64,000 bases of DNA from Bog-756 sp052143895 (lineage in GTDB: Bacteria > Actinomycetota > Acidimicrobiia > Acidimicrobiales > RAAP-2), in NCBI GenBank assembly GCA_052143895.1, contig JBKQRT010000320.1:1-64000 (forward strand). Direction: 5' to 3'. Within the stretch, counting starts at the first letter, position 1, and the number at the start of each line of letters is the position of its first letter. Position numbers and translations under genes: made by a program. Positions 8,568 through 17,448 of this stretch are shown one piece after another. Under the pieces are notes generated by a model. That model searched no databases. It saw only the letters and a list, made by a program, of their open reading frames with translations, and was not told the DNA's origin.

Positions 8568-8698
8568 GCACCGCACAACCGGACCGTCCCCGAACGGCGT
8601 TCAGAACGGATACAGAGAGCTCGGAGGCGGCGCGGCGACCGGATGACGGGCGTGGGGACCGAGGGCTGTGTGGCGGGTGGGCCACGCCGCCGACCAGC

Positions 8699-9754
8699 TC
8701 AAATCGCCCGTTGGCCGACCGTCTCGAGCGAGAACACCTCGGCGGGATCGTCGAACCCCTTGAGCAGGCGGTGGCCGGCCGGACGGAAGCCGCAGGTGTC
8801 GCCAGCCGACCGGACGGTGTCGGCGTCGACGAGCACCTCTCGAGGGATGGCCAGATCGGCCAGCCGGGACGCCATGTTGACGACGGTGCCGTAGTAGTCG
8901 CCGTGCCTGGCGATCACATCGCCGAACGAGACGCCACCCCGTGGCTCGATGCCGTCTTCGAAGGCGTTGGTGATGTCCTGGGCGATCGCACAGCCGTCCC
9001 GCGGATCCAACGCGACGAACATGACCTCGTCACCGATGTGCTTGACGATCCGTCCGTGGTGGGACGCAGCCACGTCGAAGGCTTTGGATTCGAACCCGTT
9101 GACCAGTTCGAGGAGGTGGGCCGGATCGGCATGCAGCGAAAGCGGGGTGAATCCCACCAGATCGACGAAGCCCACGGCCAACCGGTGCACCGCCCGCTCA
9201 CTGACACCGGCCTGAGCGATCCGCTGGCGGTCGATGGCGTCACGCATGTGATGGGAGAAGACGGCACCCATCGAATCGCCGAGTTTGAGGGCCGCCGCTG
9301 TGACGGCAGCCAGGTCGGCGGCCAATTCGACGATGTCGGTGCCCGTTGCCTCGAGTGGCGGTTCCTGGGTCTGGACGTAGACGGCCACGGCAGCCTCGGC
9401 CACGCGCGAGAGTGAACCGCCGAGGACCCGGAGGAGCTCGTCTCCGTGCGGGCCGATCGGATTCATCTGGACGAGGAAGCCGGTGAATTCGGCATCCCGT
9501 TCAGAGAACATGGCGAAGTCGTCGTCGGGTACGACGACGCCCAGGGTTCGCCACATGGCGAGGACCGTGCCCACGTCCGTCCCGGCTCGGGAAGCCAGAT
9601 CACCGGCGGCCAGGGTGGCGCCTTCGGCGAGGACAAGGTCGCCGGCCAACCCGGCGAGGTGGCAGTTGCGGTGTGCGAGGTCGAGTTGCTCCTCGGTGGC
9701 ACCTAACGACCGCAGGAACTCGTCGATCTCGCCTGTTCCCGGGTCCTCGCCCAT
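8699..9754 (-). CDS. Class III adenylate cyclase with N-terminal regulatory domain
   Basis: A 351-aa protein. Residues about 1-175 are a helical domain resembling the autoinhibitory, pH-sensing regulatory domain of mycobacterial Rv1264. Residues about 190-345 are the class III cyclase catalytic domain. Metal-binding Asp residues are seen in FVDLVGFT (D198) and GDEVMF (D242), the adenine-selecting Lys in VKHIGDE (K238) with an Asp in HGDYYG, and the transition-state Asn and Arg in VVNMASR (N293, R297). All catalytic positions are kept, so ATP-to-cAMP activity as a homodimer is expected. It has no membrane segment. Its input signal is unknown, and no cAMP-binding partner is adjacent. Confidence 0.9.
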   Translation of the reverse strand: MGEDPGTGEIDEFLRSLGATEEQLDLAHRNCHLAGLAGDLVLAEGATLAAGDLASRAGTDVGTVLAMWRTLGVVVPDDDFAMFSERDAEFTGFLVQMNPIGPHGDELLRVLGGSLSRVAEAAVAVYVQTQEPPLEATGTDIVELAADLAAVTAAALKLGDSMGAVFSHHMRDAIDRQRIAQAGVSERAVHRLAVGFVDLVGFTPLSLHADPAHLLELVNGFESKAFDVAASHHGRIVKHIGDEVMFVALDPRDGCAIAQDITNAFEDGIEPRGGVSFGDVIARHGDYYGTVVNMASRLADLAIPREVLVDADTVRSAGDTCGFRPAGHRLLKGFDDPAEVFSLETVGQRAI

Positions 9755-10390
9755 GAACCGACGCTACCGGAATGGCGAGCGGAACGATGGAGATCCCGCG
9801 GCCCGTCTACGCGCCCCTTCGTGAGCAGGAGACACCGGCCATCACGGGCAGCAGGGCCGGTGCCAACACGGCCATGGACGCCATCCCACCCCGCTGGCTG
9901 TTAGCCGGCTCCTGGGAGATCTGCCATCGAACGTGAGCATGCCGGCGCCGTCAGGTCGACCGTCCGTCGCGGAGTGTTCTAGCTCCGACGCCATCCAATG
10001 GCGCCGGATGGAGATCGGCCGCAGGCTTCGCCGATGGAGAAGACCGACCACACCATCGACGAACGAACGTGTTGGGAGTTGCTCTGACAGGCCTTTGCCG
10101 GTCGAATCGCCCTTTCCCTGCGGGCGCTGCCGGTCATCTTCAGCGGGTTCCGGGTCCGCTTGTGCCCGTTCCTGGCGGCGGCTCCGTGATGCCGCCTCTG
10201 CGCGCGTCACGTTGCCCTGCGGACGGACGGCCCGAGTACCGCCGCACTCGGGCCATCCGCGCCCGCAGCCGCCCCGGCCTTTGAATTCTCCTCCTGCGCA
10301 CGAGGGTCGACCAGGGCCATTCGGCCCACTTGCAGGAACCGGTCCGGCGGCACGTGCCGGGTTCCGATGGCGCCTCAGCCCCAGCTCGGA
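9755..10390. other. Gene-poor interval
   Basis: About 640 bp with no convincing gene on either strand; the open frames present have poor codon bias and unnatural Arg/Pro/Ser-rich translations. It contains one strong hairpin near its right end, listed separately. Confidence 0.5.
10224..10259 (-). terminator. Long hairpin downstream of nitroreductase
   Basis: Arms CGGACGGCCCGAGT and ACTCGGGCCATCCG pair at 13 of 14 positions (a G-T at the mismatch in RNA) around an eight-base loop. It lies about 130 bp beyond the stop of the minus-strand nitroreductase gene. There is no U-tract, but the stem is far stronger than chance and fits a high-GC terminator. Confidence 0.5.
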
Positions 10391-11119
10391 TCAACCCGGA
10401 CCGGCGCTGGTGTGACGGGTGCCGGGCGGGTCGACGGCGAAGGGAGCGGAGGCGCCCCACTCGTCGAGGTACACGAGCTCGCCCAGTGGTCGGCGTCGGA
10501 CCGGACCATGATGGCCGCGAGGTCGCCCGAGGGTGATGGCCGCGGCCACCAGGACATCTTCGGGAATGCCGAGCAGCGCCCGGAGCTCCCGGTCGACGGC
10601 GAGGTTCCAGCTCGTCATCACCCCTCCGTAGCCAAGCGCCCGGGCGGCGAGCAGGAGGTTCTGGCAGGCCGGGTAGATCGACGCGCCCTCGATGGCGCTG
10701 GGCCCTCGGTACCGAACGAGGCACGCCAGGATGAGGACCGGCACCTCGTCGAGGTCCTCGACGTAGGCCTCCATGGTCCGGGCCATAGCTGCTTTGGGGG
10801 ACGAGGCGTCGACCCCCGACCCCCGGTCGTAACCGTCCGTCATCCGCTTGGTGGCCCACGCTCCGCGCGCCCCCTCGGCGATGAGCCTCTTCGCCGCCAC
10901 CGCCTTCGGACCGTCCGTGAGCACCAGAAACCGGAAGGGCTGGCGGTTGGAGCCGCTCGGTGCGCGGCTGGCAGCGAACAGCACGTCGCGCAGCACTTGC
11001 TGGGGGACGGGTTCGTCCCGGTAGCGTCGGATGGCCCGGGTGGTGCAGATTCCCTCAAGTAGCCCCACCATGTCCGGCGGCAGCCTCGAGGCGCTGCTGG
11101 GCTCGAGGTCGGCCGGCAC
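10391..11119 (-). CDS. Nitroreductase-family FMN oxidoreductase
   Basis: A 242-aa flavoprotein of the nitroreductase superfamily, which uses FMN and NAD(P)H to reduce nitro, quinone or related compounds. The FMN-phosphate-binding N-terminal motif is visible as RAIRRYRDEPVP, followed by AASRAPSGSNRQPFRFLV at about residues 49-66. The second FMN motif is the LGYGGVMTSWN and IAAAITLGRPRG-like region in the C-terminal half. The C-terminal extension is Pro/Gly-rich. It is monocistronic, with a hairpin downstream. The natural substrate cannot be judged. Confidence 0.9.
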   Translation of the reverse strand: MPADLEPSSASRLPPDMVGLLEGICTTRAIRRYRDEPVPQQVLRDVLFAASRAPSGSNRQPFRFLVLTDGPKAVAAKRLIAEGARGAWATKRMTDGYDRGSGVDASSPKAAMARTMEAYVEDLDEVPVLILACLVRYRGPSAIEGASIYPACQNLLLAARALGYGGVMTSWNLAVDRELRALLGIPEDVLVAAAITLGRPRGHHGPVRRRPLGELVYLDEWGASAPFAVDPPGTRHTSAGPG

Positions 11120-11212
11120 GGTCCACAGTGTAGGGAGAGGCGGTCCGGGGTGCCGAGCGATCTTCCGGCGGCAACAGGCGGATGGAGATGCCCACCGGTC
11201 TCCCCGGCAGGC

Positions 11213-11359
11213 TCACTGCTGGTGTCGGATGGAGCCGTAGGCGAACTGCAGGCCGACGGTTCGCATCCGGCCCCGGCGGCAACGCAAGCCGATGGCGGTT
11301 CCGTCGGGTCCGTCGAGCAGCCTCGGGTGGGTGATCGGCGCGATGGAGGAGCTGACCAT
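11213..11359 (-). CDS. Possible 48-aa small protein
   Basis: A short minus-strand frame starting with ATG at 11359 has about 85-90% GC at third positions and a balanced amino-acid content, unlike the surrounding shadow frames. It has no clear ribosome-binding site and no recognised family. It could be the end of a decayed gene rather than a living one. Confidence is low. Confidence 0.2.
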   Translation of the reverse strand: MVSSSIAPITHPRLLDGPDGTAIGLRCRRGRMRTVGLQFAYGSIRHQQ

Positions 11360-11541
11360 GTGATGCAGATACCCGGGCACGCGGCACGCAGACGAGACAG
11401 GCCCGGCACCGGCACGGCCCAACCGGTCGGACACCGCACGGGAGGCGGCACGGGACGGATTGCGTGCGGAACGGGTGGGGTATGCCCCGTGCACATGCTC
11501 CCGGGGACGGTGACCATGCAGCTACATGCACAGGACGGACG

Positions 11542-11700
11542 CATCACCGCCGAGCGGTTCAGCGGCGCCGCCGGCCCGGCGGTCCCAAGCGGAATCGGCT
11601 CTGCGCCCACCCAGACTGCGGCGTGGTGCTGTCCATCTACAACGGATCTGACACCAGCTCCCTACACGGACGACGCGGTCCCAACCCGAGGCTGTCCCGC
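11542..11700 (+). pseudogene. Possible small zinc-finger-like protein, decayed
   Basis: In one plus-strand frame the translation contains RLCAHPDCGVVLSIYN, then SLHGRR. This resembles small actinobacterial and phage proteins with a CxHPxCxxxLSxYN...CxxH zinc-binding pattern. Here the third cysteine is absent (DTSSLH instead of a CxxH), and no start codon with a ribosome site is clear. I infer a remnant of such a gene in the otherwise empty 11.1-11.85 kb stretch; chance resemblance is possible. Confidence 0.3.
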
Positions 11701-11854
11701 CACCGGACTCCGGGCGGTCCCGGCAAGCTGGTCTGCGGCGCCAGGCGACCGCCGGGGGCGGTCCCGGGCGCTCATCCGGGTGACGTCGGAGGGTGCGCCG
11801 CGTCCCTGACGCGGTCCGACCGGGCCGGGCCACCAGCGGGCTCCCGGAGCGGTA

Positions 11855-12775
11855 TCAGCCGGGATCGTGACGTGAGGGGACCGGCACCCGGAGCAGGTCC
11901 TCGGCCGCCACGACCTCCGGGAAGATGACCGAGGCTTCGTCGAGGAGGCGCTGGACGTCCGGGTAGCGCTGCGAGAAATGGGTGATCACCAGTCGCCGTG
12001 CCCCGGCGTCCCTCGCCACCCGGGCGGCGTCGCTTGCTGTCAGGTGCCGGAAGCGCCGCGCCAGCCCGGCATCCTGGGTCGAGAATGTCGCCTCGCACAC
12101 CAGGAGGTCGACCCCGGAGGCCAGTTCGACGGCGGCTTCGCAGATCCCCGTGTCCATGACGAGTGCCATCCGCTGGCCGTGCCGGAACTCGCTCACGTCC
12201 TCGAGCCGGACCCGGCGCCCGGCGACGTCGATCGAACCCGACCGCTGGAGCCGTCCGACGGCTTCGCCCCGCACGCCGGCCGCGAGCAGACGCTCGGGCA
12301 GCATCCGTCGACCCGGGGGCTCCTCGACGCGCCACCCGAACGTCTCGGGGTCGTGGTCGAGTCGGCCGGCAACGATGGCGAACGGGCCCTCGTCGAGCAC
12401 CATCCCGTTCTCGCTGACCGGCAGGGGGCGGACGTCGATCCGGTCCTGGAAGACGGACGCGTGCCGCAACCGGTGGAAGTACTCGGAACCACTGGCCGGG
12501 AACAGCACGTGGACCGGACCGGGGACATCGTCGAGCGACATCCGCTGCAGCACGCCGGGCAGTCCCAGGCAGTGGTCTCCGTGGAAGTGGGTGATGCAGA
12601 TGTGACGGATCGGCCAGGCCGACTGGCCGGCGAGCAGCAGTTGCCGCTGCGTCCCTTCGCCGGGGTCGAAGAGGATGGCGTGCTCGTCCCACCGCAGCAG
12701 GTACCCGTTGTGGTTCCGGTACCGGGTCGGTGCCTGGCTGGCCGTCCCCAGGATGAGCAGCTCTCGTGCGGCCAT
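11855..12775 (-). CDS. rnz: Ribonuclease Z
   Basis: A 306-aa metallo-beta-lactamase-fold endonuclease that trims the 3' trailer of tRNA precursors. The zinc signature THFHGDH is at residues 62-68, with the expected upstream GTASQAPTRYRN start. The downstream motifs are FRHGQRMALVMDTG, then LLVCEATF and VITHFSQRY with the remaining metal ligands. Its length and domain order match bacterial RNase Z, including the flexible-arm region in the middle. The start ATG at 12775 is natural. It lies upstream on the same strand of nothing obviously related; the NUDIX gene beyond it is 42 bp away and may share its transcript. Confidence 0.93.
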   Translation of the reverse strand: MAARELLILGTASQAPTRYRNHNGYLLRWDEHAILFDPGEGTQRQLLLAGQSAWPIRHICITHFHGDHCLGLPGVLQRMSLDDVPGPVHVLFPASGSEYFHRLRHASVFQDRIDVRPLPVSENGMVLDEGPFAIVAGRLDHDPETFGWRVEEPPGRRMLPERLLAAGVRGEAVGRLQRSGSIDVAGRRVRLEDVSEFRHGQRMALVMDTGICEAAVELASGVDLLVCEATFSTQDAGLARRFRHLTASDAARVARDAGARRLVITHFSQRYPDVQRLLDEASVIFPEVVAAEDLLRVPVPSRHDPG

Positions 12776-12817
12776 ACCCCAGTCTTAGCCCCACCACGCC
12801 CCGACGTTCCGGCGCGG

Positions 12818-13345
12818 CTACCGAGAGTCGTGGACGTTGTCTCCGGCCGGTCGGTCCACCGGCGGCGAGTGGTCAGGGGTCGTCCCGAGCACTGCCAGGA
12901 GCCGGTCGAGGTACTCGACCTGGGCCCGAACCAGCCGGGACCTCGCCACCTCCACGGACGTCCATTCGGCGCGGTCGACTTCGGGGAACGACCGAATGAC
13001 CCCCGACCGGGGCGGCCACTCGACCTCGAATTCGTTGCTGTGGACGTGGCCGACCATGAGCGTCGCCGCCTCGACCGCCCAGATCCGGACGACCTTGCCG
13101 GCAGACTGTCGGACCTCCCCGAGGTCGTGACGCCGTCCCCGGGGCGCCGGCACACCCACCTCCTCGGCGAACTCGCGGTCGGCGGCGTCCCGGGGATCTT
13201 CGCCCGGACCGCACTCGCCCTTCGCCACCGACCACGCGTGCTCGTCCTTGTGCTTCCAGAACGGCCCGCCGGGATGCACCAGCATGACCTCGAGTGCGCC
13301 GTCGGCGCCGATCCGGTAGGGCAGCAGACCAGCGCTCACAGGCAT
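12818..13345 (-). CDS. NUDIX hydrolase
   Basis: A 175-aa protein with a complete NUDIX box at residues 43-65 (GECGPGEDPRDAADREF, then AEEVGV), matching GX5EX7REUXEEXGU. It hydrolyses a nucleoside diphosphate linked to another moiety. The N-terminal SAGLLPYRI and FWKHKDEHAWSVAKGE segments resemble the subgroup that treats the whole protein as a small ADP-ribose/diadenosine-type hydrolase, but the substrate is not resolved. It ends 42 bp before the RNase Z start on the same strand. Confidence 0.88.
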   Translation of the reverse strand: MPVSAGLLPYRIGADGALEVMLVHPGGPFWKHKDEHAWSVAKGECGPGEDPRDAADREFAEEVGVPAPRGRRHDLGEVRQSAGKVVRIWAVEAATLMVGHVHSNEFEVEWPPRSGVIRSFPEVDRAEWTSVEVARSRLVRAQVEYLDRLLAVLGTTPDHSPPVDRPAGDNVHDSR

Positions 13346-13607
13346 ATGCAGCCCGTTCGCGGCCCCGGTGCCATATCGACCGTTCTACCGGTCGGAGCCG
13401 CCTCGTGGCAACGGCCGTGCTCCGTCGGAGCCGCCCCGCACGGACCGGAGCAGCGCGTGGGCGGCATTGATCAGCGCCGGATGGAAGAGGCCCTGGGTGA
13501 GGATCGCGAGGACACCGTCGACTGCACCGGGTTCCTCGGACAGCTGCCGGCGTCCTTCCGGTCACGAGAGCTGGCGTCGTGCCCGTTCCCGCCGGAGAGG
13601 GGCACGG

Positions 13608-14954
13608 TCAGAGCCCGCTCGGGAAGGTCTCCGCCGGCTCGCCCCGGTCCCAGAGCGGCGTCCGCTCGAGCGGTTCGAGGGCCCGAGTGCGGTCCATGTG
13701 GACGACGGCGTCGAACTGCTGATCCAGTCGGGCCTCGAAGTAGTGGCTCTGGAGCTCGGTCTCCGGCCGGTAGATCACCCCGATGGCCCGTTCGAGCCGA
13801 GGCGACGAGAGGGCCCGCTGCGCCGCGGGCTCGGACGTGGCCAGCCAGAACTGGGGCAACCCGACCTCGTGGAGCAGGGCCTCGTAGCTGTCGGGACGGG
13901 CCGGCCGGACCCGCTTCCGTTCGGTGGGTGCGCCCCAGTCGGTGGCGGCCGTGACCCGGCCGTCGAAGCTGGTGAACCCGACCAGCACCGTGTCGCCGCC
14001 GTAGCGCTGGCGCGCCAACTGGCCGACGTTGAGCTCGCCTCGGCGGCCCATGGCGGTGGCCCGGGCGTCGCCGACGTGCGAATTGTGCTCCCACACGACG
14101 ACCTTGGCCGTGCCCGACTGGCGCTCAAAATGGTCGATGAGCGCCGCCAGCGTCCCCGCCATGTGCTCGTCGCGCAGGTTCCACGAGGACACCTCCGCCC
14201 GGTACATCTGGTGGTAGTACTCCTCGGCGTCCCGGACTAGGCGGGCGTTCTGCTCGGCGTAGAAGAGCTCGTCCTCCGCCACCCAGCCGTCGCGGCGCAG
14301 GTACAGCTCGGACCGCCGCCGCAGCTCGACCAGCTGGGCGACCACCTCGTTTTCGCAGGGGGCCGCACCCTGGTAGACGACCGAGTGCCCGTAGGCCTGC
14401 CCCTCGGCGCCCGCGTGGTCGAAGCACGAGTATCGATCCCGGGCCCTGACCGCTTCTACCGGGTCCACCTCGTCGAGATAGGTGATGACCGCCTCGATGG
14501 AGGTCCGCAGGCTGTAGAGGTCGAGCCCGTAGAACCTCGCCTTCATGGCGGGATGGGTCTGGGCGTCGTTGCGGACGCGCAACCACTGCACGAAGCCCTG
14601 GACGTCGCGATTGCGCCACATCCAGGTCGGGAACCGGCGGAATCCTCCCAGGGCCGTATCGGCATCAGCGTCGGCCGACATGCCCATCACGTAGCGATTG
14701 ACCCGGTAGGCATCGGGCCAGTCGCCCTCGATCGCCACGACCGTGAACCCGAGCTCGTCGATGAGCCGCCGGGTGACCCGCGCCCGCTCCCGGTAGAACT
14801 CATGGGTCCCGTGCGACGCCTCTCCGATGAGGACGAGCCGGCGGTCGCCGATGAGATCGAGGAGCCCGTCGTAGTCCTCGACCACGCCGGTGACCGGTCG
14901 CGCCACGCTCGTCAGCGCCCGGACCGGATCCACGGCCAGGCGGTCATCTCTCAT
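13608..14954 (-). CDS. Erythromycin-esterase-like hydrolase
   Basis: A 448-aa protein of the erythromycin esterase (EreA/EreB, PF05139) superfamily. The conserved N-terminal motif GEASHGTHEFY lies at residues 44-54, followed by VVAIEGDWPDA at about 73-83 and WEHNSHVGDARAT in the second half. These carry the His and Glu residues used in the Ere active site. True Ere enzymes open the macrolide lactone, but many family members in soil actinobacteria have no known resistance role. Neighbours give no clue, so calling it a resistance gene would be unsafe. Confidence 0.87.
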   Translation of the reverse strand: MRDDRLAVDPVRALTSVARPVTGVVEDYDGLLDLIGDRRLVLIGEASHGTHEFYRERARVTRRLIDELGFTVVAIEGDWPDAYRVNRYVMGMSADADADTALGGFRRFPTWMWRNRDVQGFVQWLRVRNDAQTHPAMKARFYGLDLYSLRTSIEAVITYLDEVDPVEAVRARDRYSCFDHAGAEGQAYGHSVVYQGAAPCENEVVAQLVELRRRSELYLRRDGWVAEDELFYAEQNARLVRDAEEYYHQMYRAEVSSWNLRDEHMAGTLAALIDHFERQSGTAKVVVWEHNSHVGDARATAMGRRGELNVGQLARQRYGGDTVLVGFTSFDGRVTAATDWGAPTERKRVRPARPDSYEALLHEVGLPQFWLATSEPAAQRALSSPRLERAIGVIYRPETELQSHYFEARLDQQFDAVVHMDRTRALEPLERTPLWDRGEPAETFPSGL

Positions 14955-15143
14955 GCTGCCACCCTCCTCCGCCGACCCCGGTTGGGACAGGGTCGGAAGT
15001 CACTTCGTTGGTCGCGGCCGCTTCCGGCACGACACGACCGGCCCCAGTGGCCGCATGGACGGTGACGCGGGACCAATGGCCCTACGCTTGCGCCACCGGG
15101 GAACGCGAAGATCGCCTCGCCCCACACGTCTAGAGGAGGTCCA

Positions 15144-15338
15144 GTGATCATCGTGAATCTGTCCGAAGCGCTCGCCGTCGAGCTGAGCGACGTCCTCGGC
15201 GAGGTCATCCGGGACATGAGCAGTGAGATCGCCGACACCGACAACGCGGCCTTCCGGGCCAAGTTGAAGGAGCGGCGGGAGCGCCTCGCGTCCATCCGGT
15301 CCCAGGTGGACGAGTCACTGGCCTCCGAGGCGACCTGA
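15144..15338 (+). CDS. Small charged protein of unknown function
   Basis: A 64-aa frame starting at GTG, with an excellent AGGAGG ribosome site four bases upstream. The translation, starting MIIVNLSEALAVELSDVL, is acidic and helical with heptad-like spacing, suggesting a short amphipathic or coiled-coil protein. I do not recognise a family. The strong ribosome site and codon bias make it more credible than other small frames in this region. Confidence 0.55.
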   Translation: MIIVNLSEALAVELSDVLGEVIRDMSSEIADTDNAAFRAKLKERRERLASIRSQVDESLASEAT

Positions 15339-15446
15339 GCCTGCCGGACCGGGGGACCGGTCCAGACGTGCCCGGTCGTGCCCGGCTTCGATGCGGTCAC
15401 CTCGGTGGTGTCCACCACCCGGATTTTGCAGTGAGGTGCAACGGGG

Positions 15447-15818
15447 GTGCCTGGTAGACAGTCCGACGTGGTGGTCCCGCGCGACGAATCGGTGGGCAGT
15501 GCCGAGCAGCTCCTCGAGGCGTTGGAGGAGCTGCGCCGCTGCATCCGGGCGGCCGAGGTCCTGACCCGTCGGTCGTTGCGGGAGATCCAACGGGGGGCGG
15601 GGGTGGCCATCACCCTGCGCACCCTCCAGCCGGCAGAGGTCCGGCAGCAGATGAACGATGCCCTGAAGGCGGTGGAGCGGGCTCGGCACCAGCTCCGGTT
15701 GGCGATCTTCGGCGCGGGCCTCGCGGAGGGCATGTCGGCCAGCGACCTCGGGAAGGCCTACGGCTTCTCCCGGCAGCTGGCGGCCCGGTACGCCCAGGAG
15801 GTGCGTGGCGCCTACTGA
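15447..15818 (+). CDS. Small helical protein with HTH-like C-terminus
   Basis: A 123-aa protein. The middle (about residues 20-85) is a charged, probably coiled helical region; the end reads GMSASDLGKAYGFSRQLAARY, which has the look of a helix-turn-helix. I infer a small DNA-binding protein but recognise no family. The start is uncertain: GTG at 15447 has GAGGTG nine bases upstream, and another GTG at 15468 is possible. It ends six bases before the pantothenate kinase gene and is probably co-transcribed with it. Confidence 0.6.
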   Translation: MPGRQSDVVVPRDESVGSAEQLLEALEELRRCIRAAEVLTRRSLREIQRGAGVAITLRTLQPAEVRQQMNDALKAVERARHQLRLAIFGAGLAEGMSASDLGKAYGFSRQLAARYAQEVRGAY

Positions 15819-15824
15819 CCCCGC

Positions 15825-16796
15825 GTGGACCGGCCGCCCATCGCCCCCACCACGGCGGTGTCGCCCGGACCCGGTCGGGATGAGGTGATGGAGCGGGCAA
15901 CGCCGGTGGCCGGCTTCGACACCGTGGAGCGGGCGCAGTGGAGCGCCCGGGGCGCCCCGGCGCCGTCCGATCTCGTCCGGTCGATCGCCGCCGCGCCGGT
16001 GCCACCCGTCGAGATCCGGGAGGTCTACGTCCCGTTGGCCCGGCTGCTCGAGTCCCGAATCGCCGGTGGCCGCCCCCGGGAGGGCGGCGGGAGGTCCGGG
16101 CGCCGTCGACCGTTCCTCGTCGGCATCGCCGGGGGCGTGGCGGTCGGAAAGAGCACGGTGGCCGGTGTGCTGCAGGGGTTGCTGCACGGCGGCCCGGGTG
16201 CCCCCGCCGTCGAATTGGTGAGCACGGATGCCTTCCTCTACCCGAACGACGTCCTGGCCGCCCGCGGCCTGCTCGGTCGCAAGGGCTTTCCGGAGACGTA
16301 CGACCTCCCGTCGCTGGTGGGCAGCCTGGCCGCCATCCGGTCCGGCGCCGAGGAGGTGGCGGTCCCCGTCTACTCGCACCTCGCCTACGACATCGACCCC
16401 GACGGGACCCAGTGGATCCGGCATCCGGACGTGGTGATCGTCGAGGGCCTCAACGTGCTCCAGGCACCCCCCGGGGCGTCGGTCGGCGGGCCCGCGGCCC
16501 CGGACTTCCTCGATGCGTCCCTCTACGTGGACGCGTCCGAGGAGGACGCCGCCCGATGGTTCCGGGAACGGCTGCTGGCCCTGCGGGCGGCCGCCACCCC
16601 GGCGTCCGTCGGGATCATCGGGTGGCTCGCCTCCCTGTCCGACGAGGAGGCCGAGGCCGGCGCCGATGCAGCCTGGGCCCACGTCAACCTGGTCAACGTG
16701 CGCGAGCACGTCGCACCGACTCGCGACCGCGCCGGGGTCGTCCTGCAGAAGGAGGGGAGCCACCGGGTCGCCCGGGTGCTCCTGCGCCGGACCTGA
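15825..16796 (+). CDS. coaA: Type I pantothenate kinase
   Basis: A 323-aa P-loop kinase that phosphorylates pantothenate with ATP, the first step of coenzyme A synthesis. The Walker A GVAVGKST is at residues 104-111. Characteristic CoaA segments follow: VELVSTDAFLYPN, RKGFPETYDLPSL, VPVYSHLAYDI and VVIVEGLNVLQ. The N-terminal ~45 residues are longer than in Escherichia coli, and an internal start at 15888 (MERATPVAGFD) may be the true one. The supply of CoA fits a genome so rich in acyl-CoA metabolism. It follows the HTH-like small gene by six bases. Confidence 0.93.
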   Translation: MDRPPIAPTTAVSPGPGRDEVMERATPVAGFDTVERAQWSARGAPAPSDLVRSIAAAPVPPVEIREVYVPLARLLESRIAGGRPREGGGRSGRRRPFLVGIAGGVAVGKSTVAGVLQGLLHGGPGAPAVELVSTDAFLYPNDVLAARGLLGRKGFPETYDLPSLVGSLAAIRSGAEEVAVPVYSHLAYDIDPDGTQWIRHPDVVIVEGLNVLQAPPGASVGGPAAPDFLDASLYVDASEEDAARWFRERLLALRAAATPASVGIIGWLASLSDEEAEAGADAAWAHVNLVNVREHVAPTRDRAGVVLQKEGSHRVARVLLRRT

Positions 16797-16872
16797 CCGG
16801 GTCGCGGCGGCCGGTGGCACCGTCGCCGGGCCGATCCCTCGGCGCCAGGGGGTCGTCGCCACCCGATCGGCG

Positions 16873-16888
16873 GCGGACGGGCGTCCGC
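16873..16888 (+). terminator. Hairpin after coaA
   Basis: A perfect six-base stem (GCGGAC/GTCCGC) with loop GGGC lies 77 bp beyond the coaA stop and before the cupin gene. A second small inverted repeat (ATGTGG/CCACAT, 16898-16913) follows nearer the cupin start and may be regulatory. Confidence 0.35.
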
Positions 16889-16937
16889 TGCGCAACAATG
16901 TGGATCGCCACATCGTCGTTCGAGCACGAGGAGCGCC

Positions 16938-17396
16938 ATGACCACCACCGACGCCGTGCCCCAGGCCGTCCACCTCGGTGCCGACGACCTTCCCTTCGTG
17001 GAGATCGGCGGTGGGAACAAGCTGAAGGTCATCCAGGTCAAGGCCGAGGAGGGTCTCTGGATCGTGGAGAACGTCTTCCAGGCCGGGTACGAGGTCCAGA
17101 CCCACCGGCACACCGGCCCCGTCTACGCCTACACCACGACCGGGGCTTGGAAGTACGTGGAGTACCCGTACGTCAACCGGGCGGGCTCGTTCCTGTACGA
17201 GCCGGCGGGCTCCGTGCACACCCTGCGGTGTGTCGAGGACGACACCCGGGTGTGGTTCCAGATGTACGGGGCCAACCTCAACCTCGACGCCGAGGGCAAC
17301 GTGGAGAGCGTCTTCGACGGACCCGGCACCCTCGACGCATATCTCGCCCTGTGCGAGGCCGAGGGGTTCCCGGCGCCGCCGGTCCTGGTGGGTTGA
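16938..17396 (+). CDS. Cupin-fold dioxygenase-like protein
   Basis: A 152-aa single-domain cupin resembling the 2,4'-dihydroxyacetophenone dioxygenase/ChrR-like group. The metal motif is HRHTGPVYAYT at about residues 56-66, with the second motif EPAGSVHTL at about 94-102. Such proteins bind one iron or zinc. Some cleave C-C bonds of aromatic ketones, while others are of unknown role. The ATG at 16938 follows GAGGAGCGCC. No aromatic-degradation gene is next to it, so the enzymatic label is tentative; the fold is sure. Confidence 0.85.
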   Translation: MTTTDAVPQAVHLGADDLPFVEIGGGNKLKVIQVKAEEGLWIVENVFQAGYEVQTHRHTGPVYAYTTTGAWKYVEYPYVNRAGSFLYEPAGSVHTLRCVEDDTRVWFQMYGANLNLDAEGNVESVFDGPGTLDAYLALCEAEGFPAPPVLVG

Positions 17397-17448
17397 GGCG
17401 GCCGGGGGCACCGGCCGTCGAGGGGCCCGCCGGAGTGGTCGCCTGCAC

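Noticed and set aside
13608..14954. Erythromycin-esterase homologue read as an antibiotic-resistance gene
   Set aside because: The family is broad and neighbours give no resistance context; only the fold and active-site motifs are supported.
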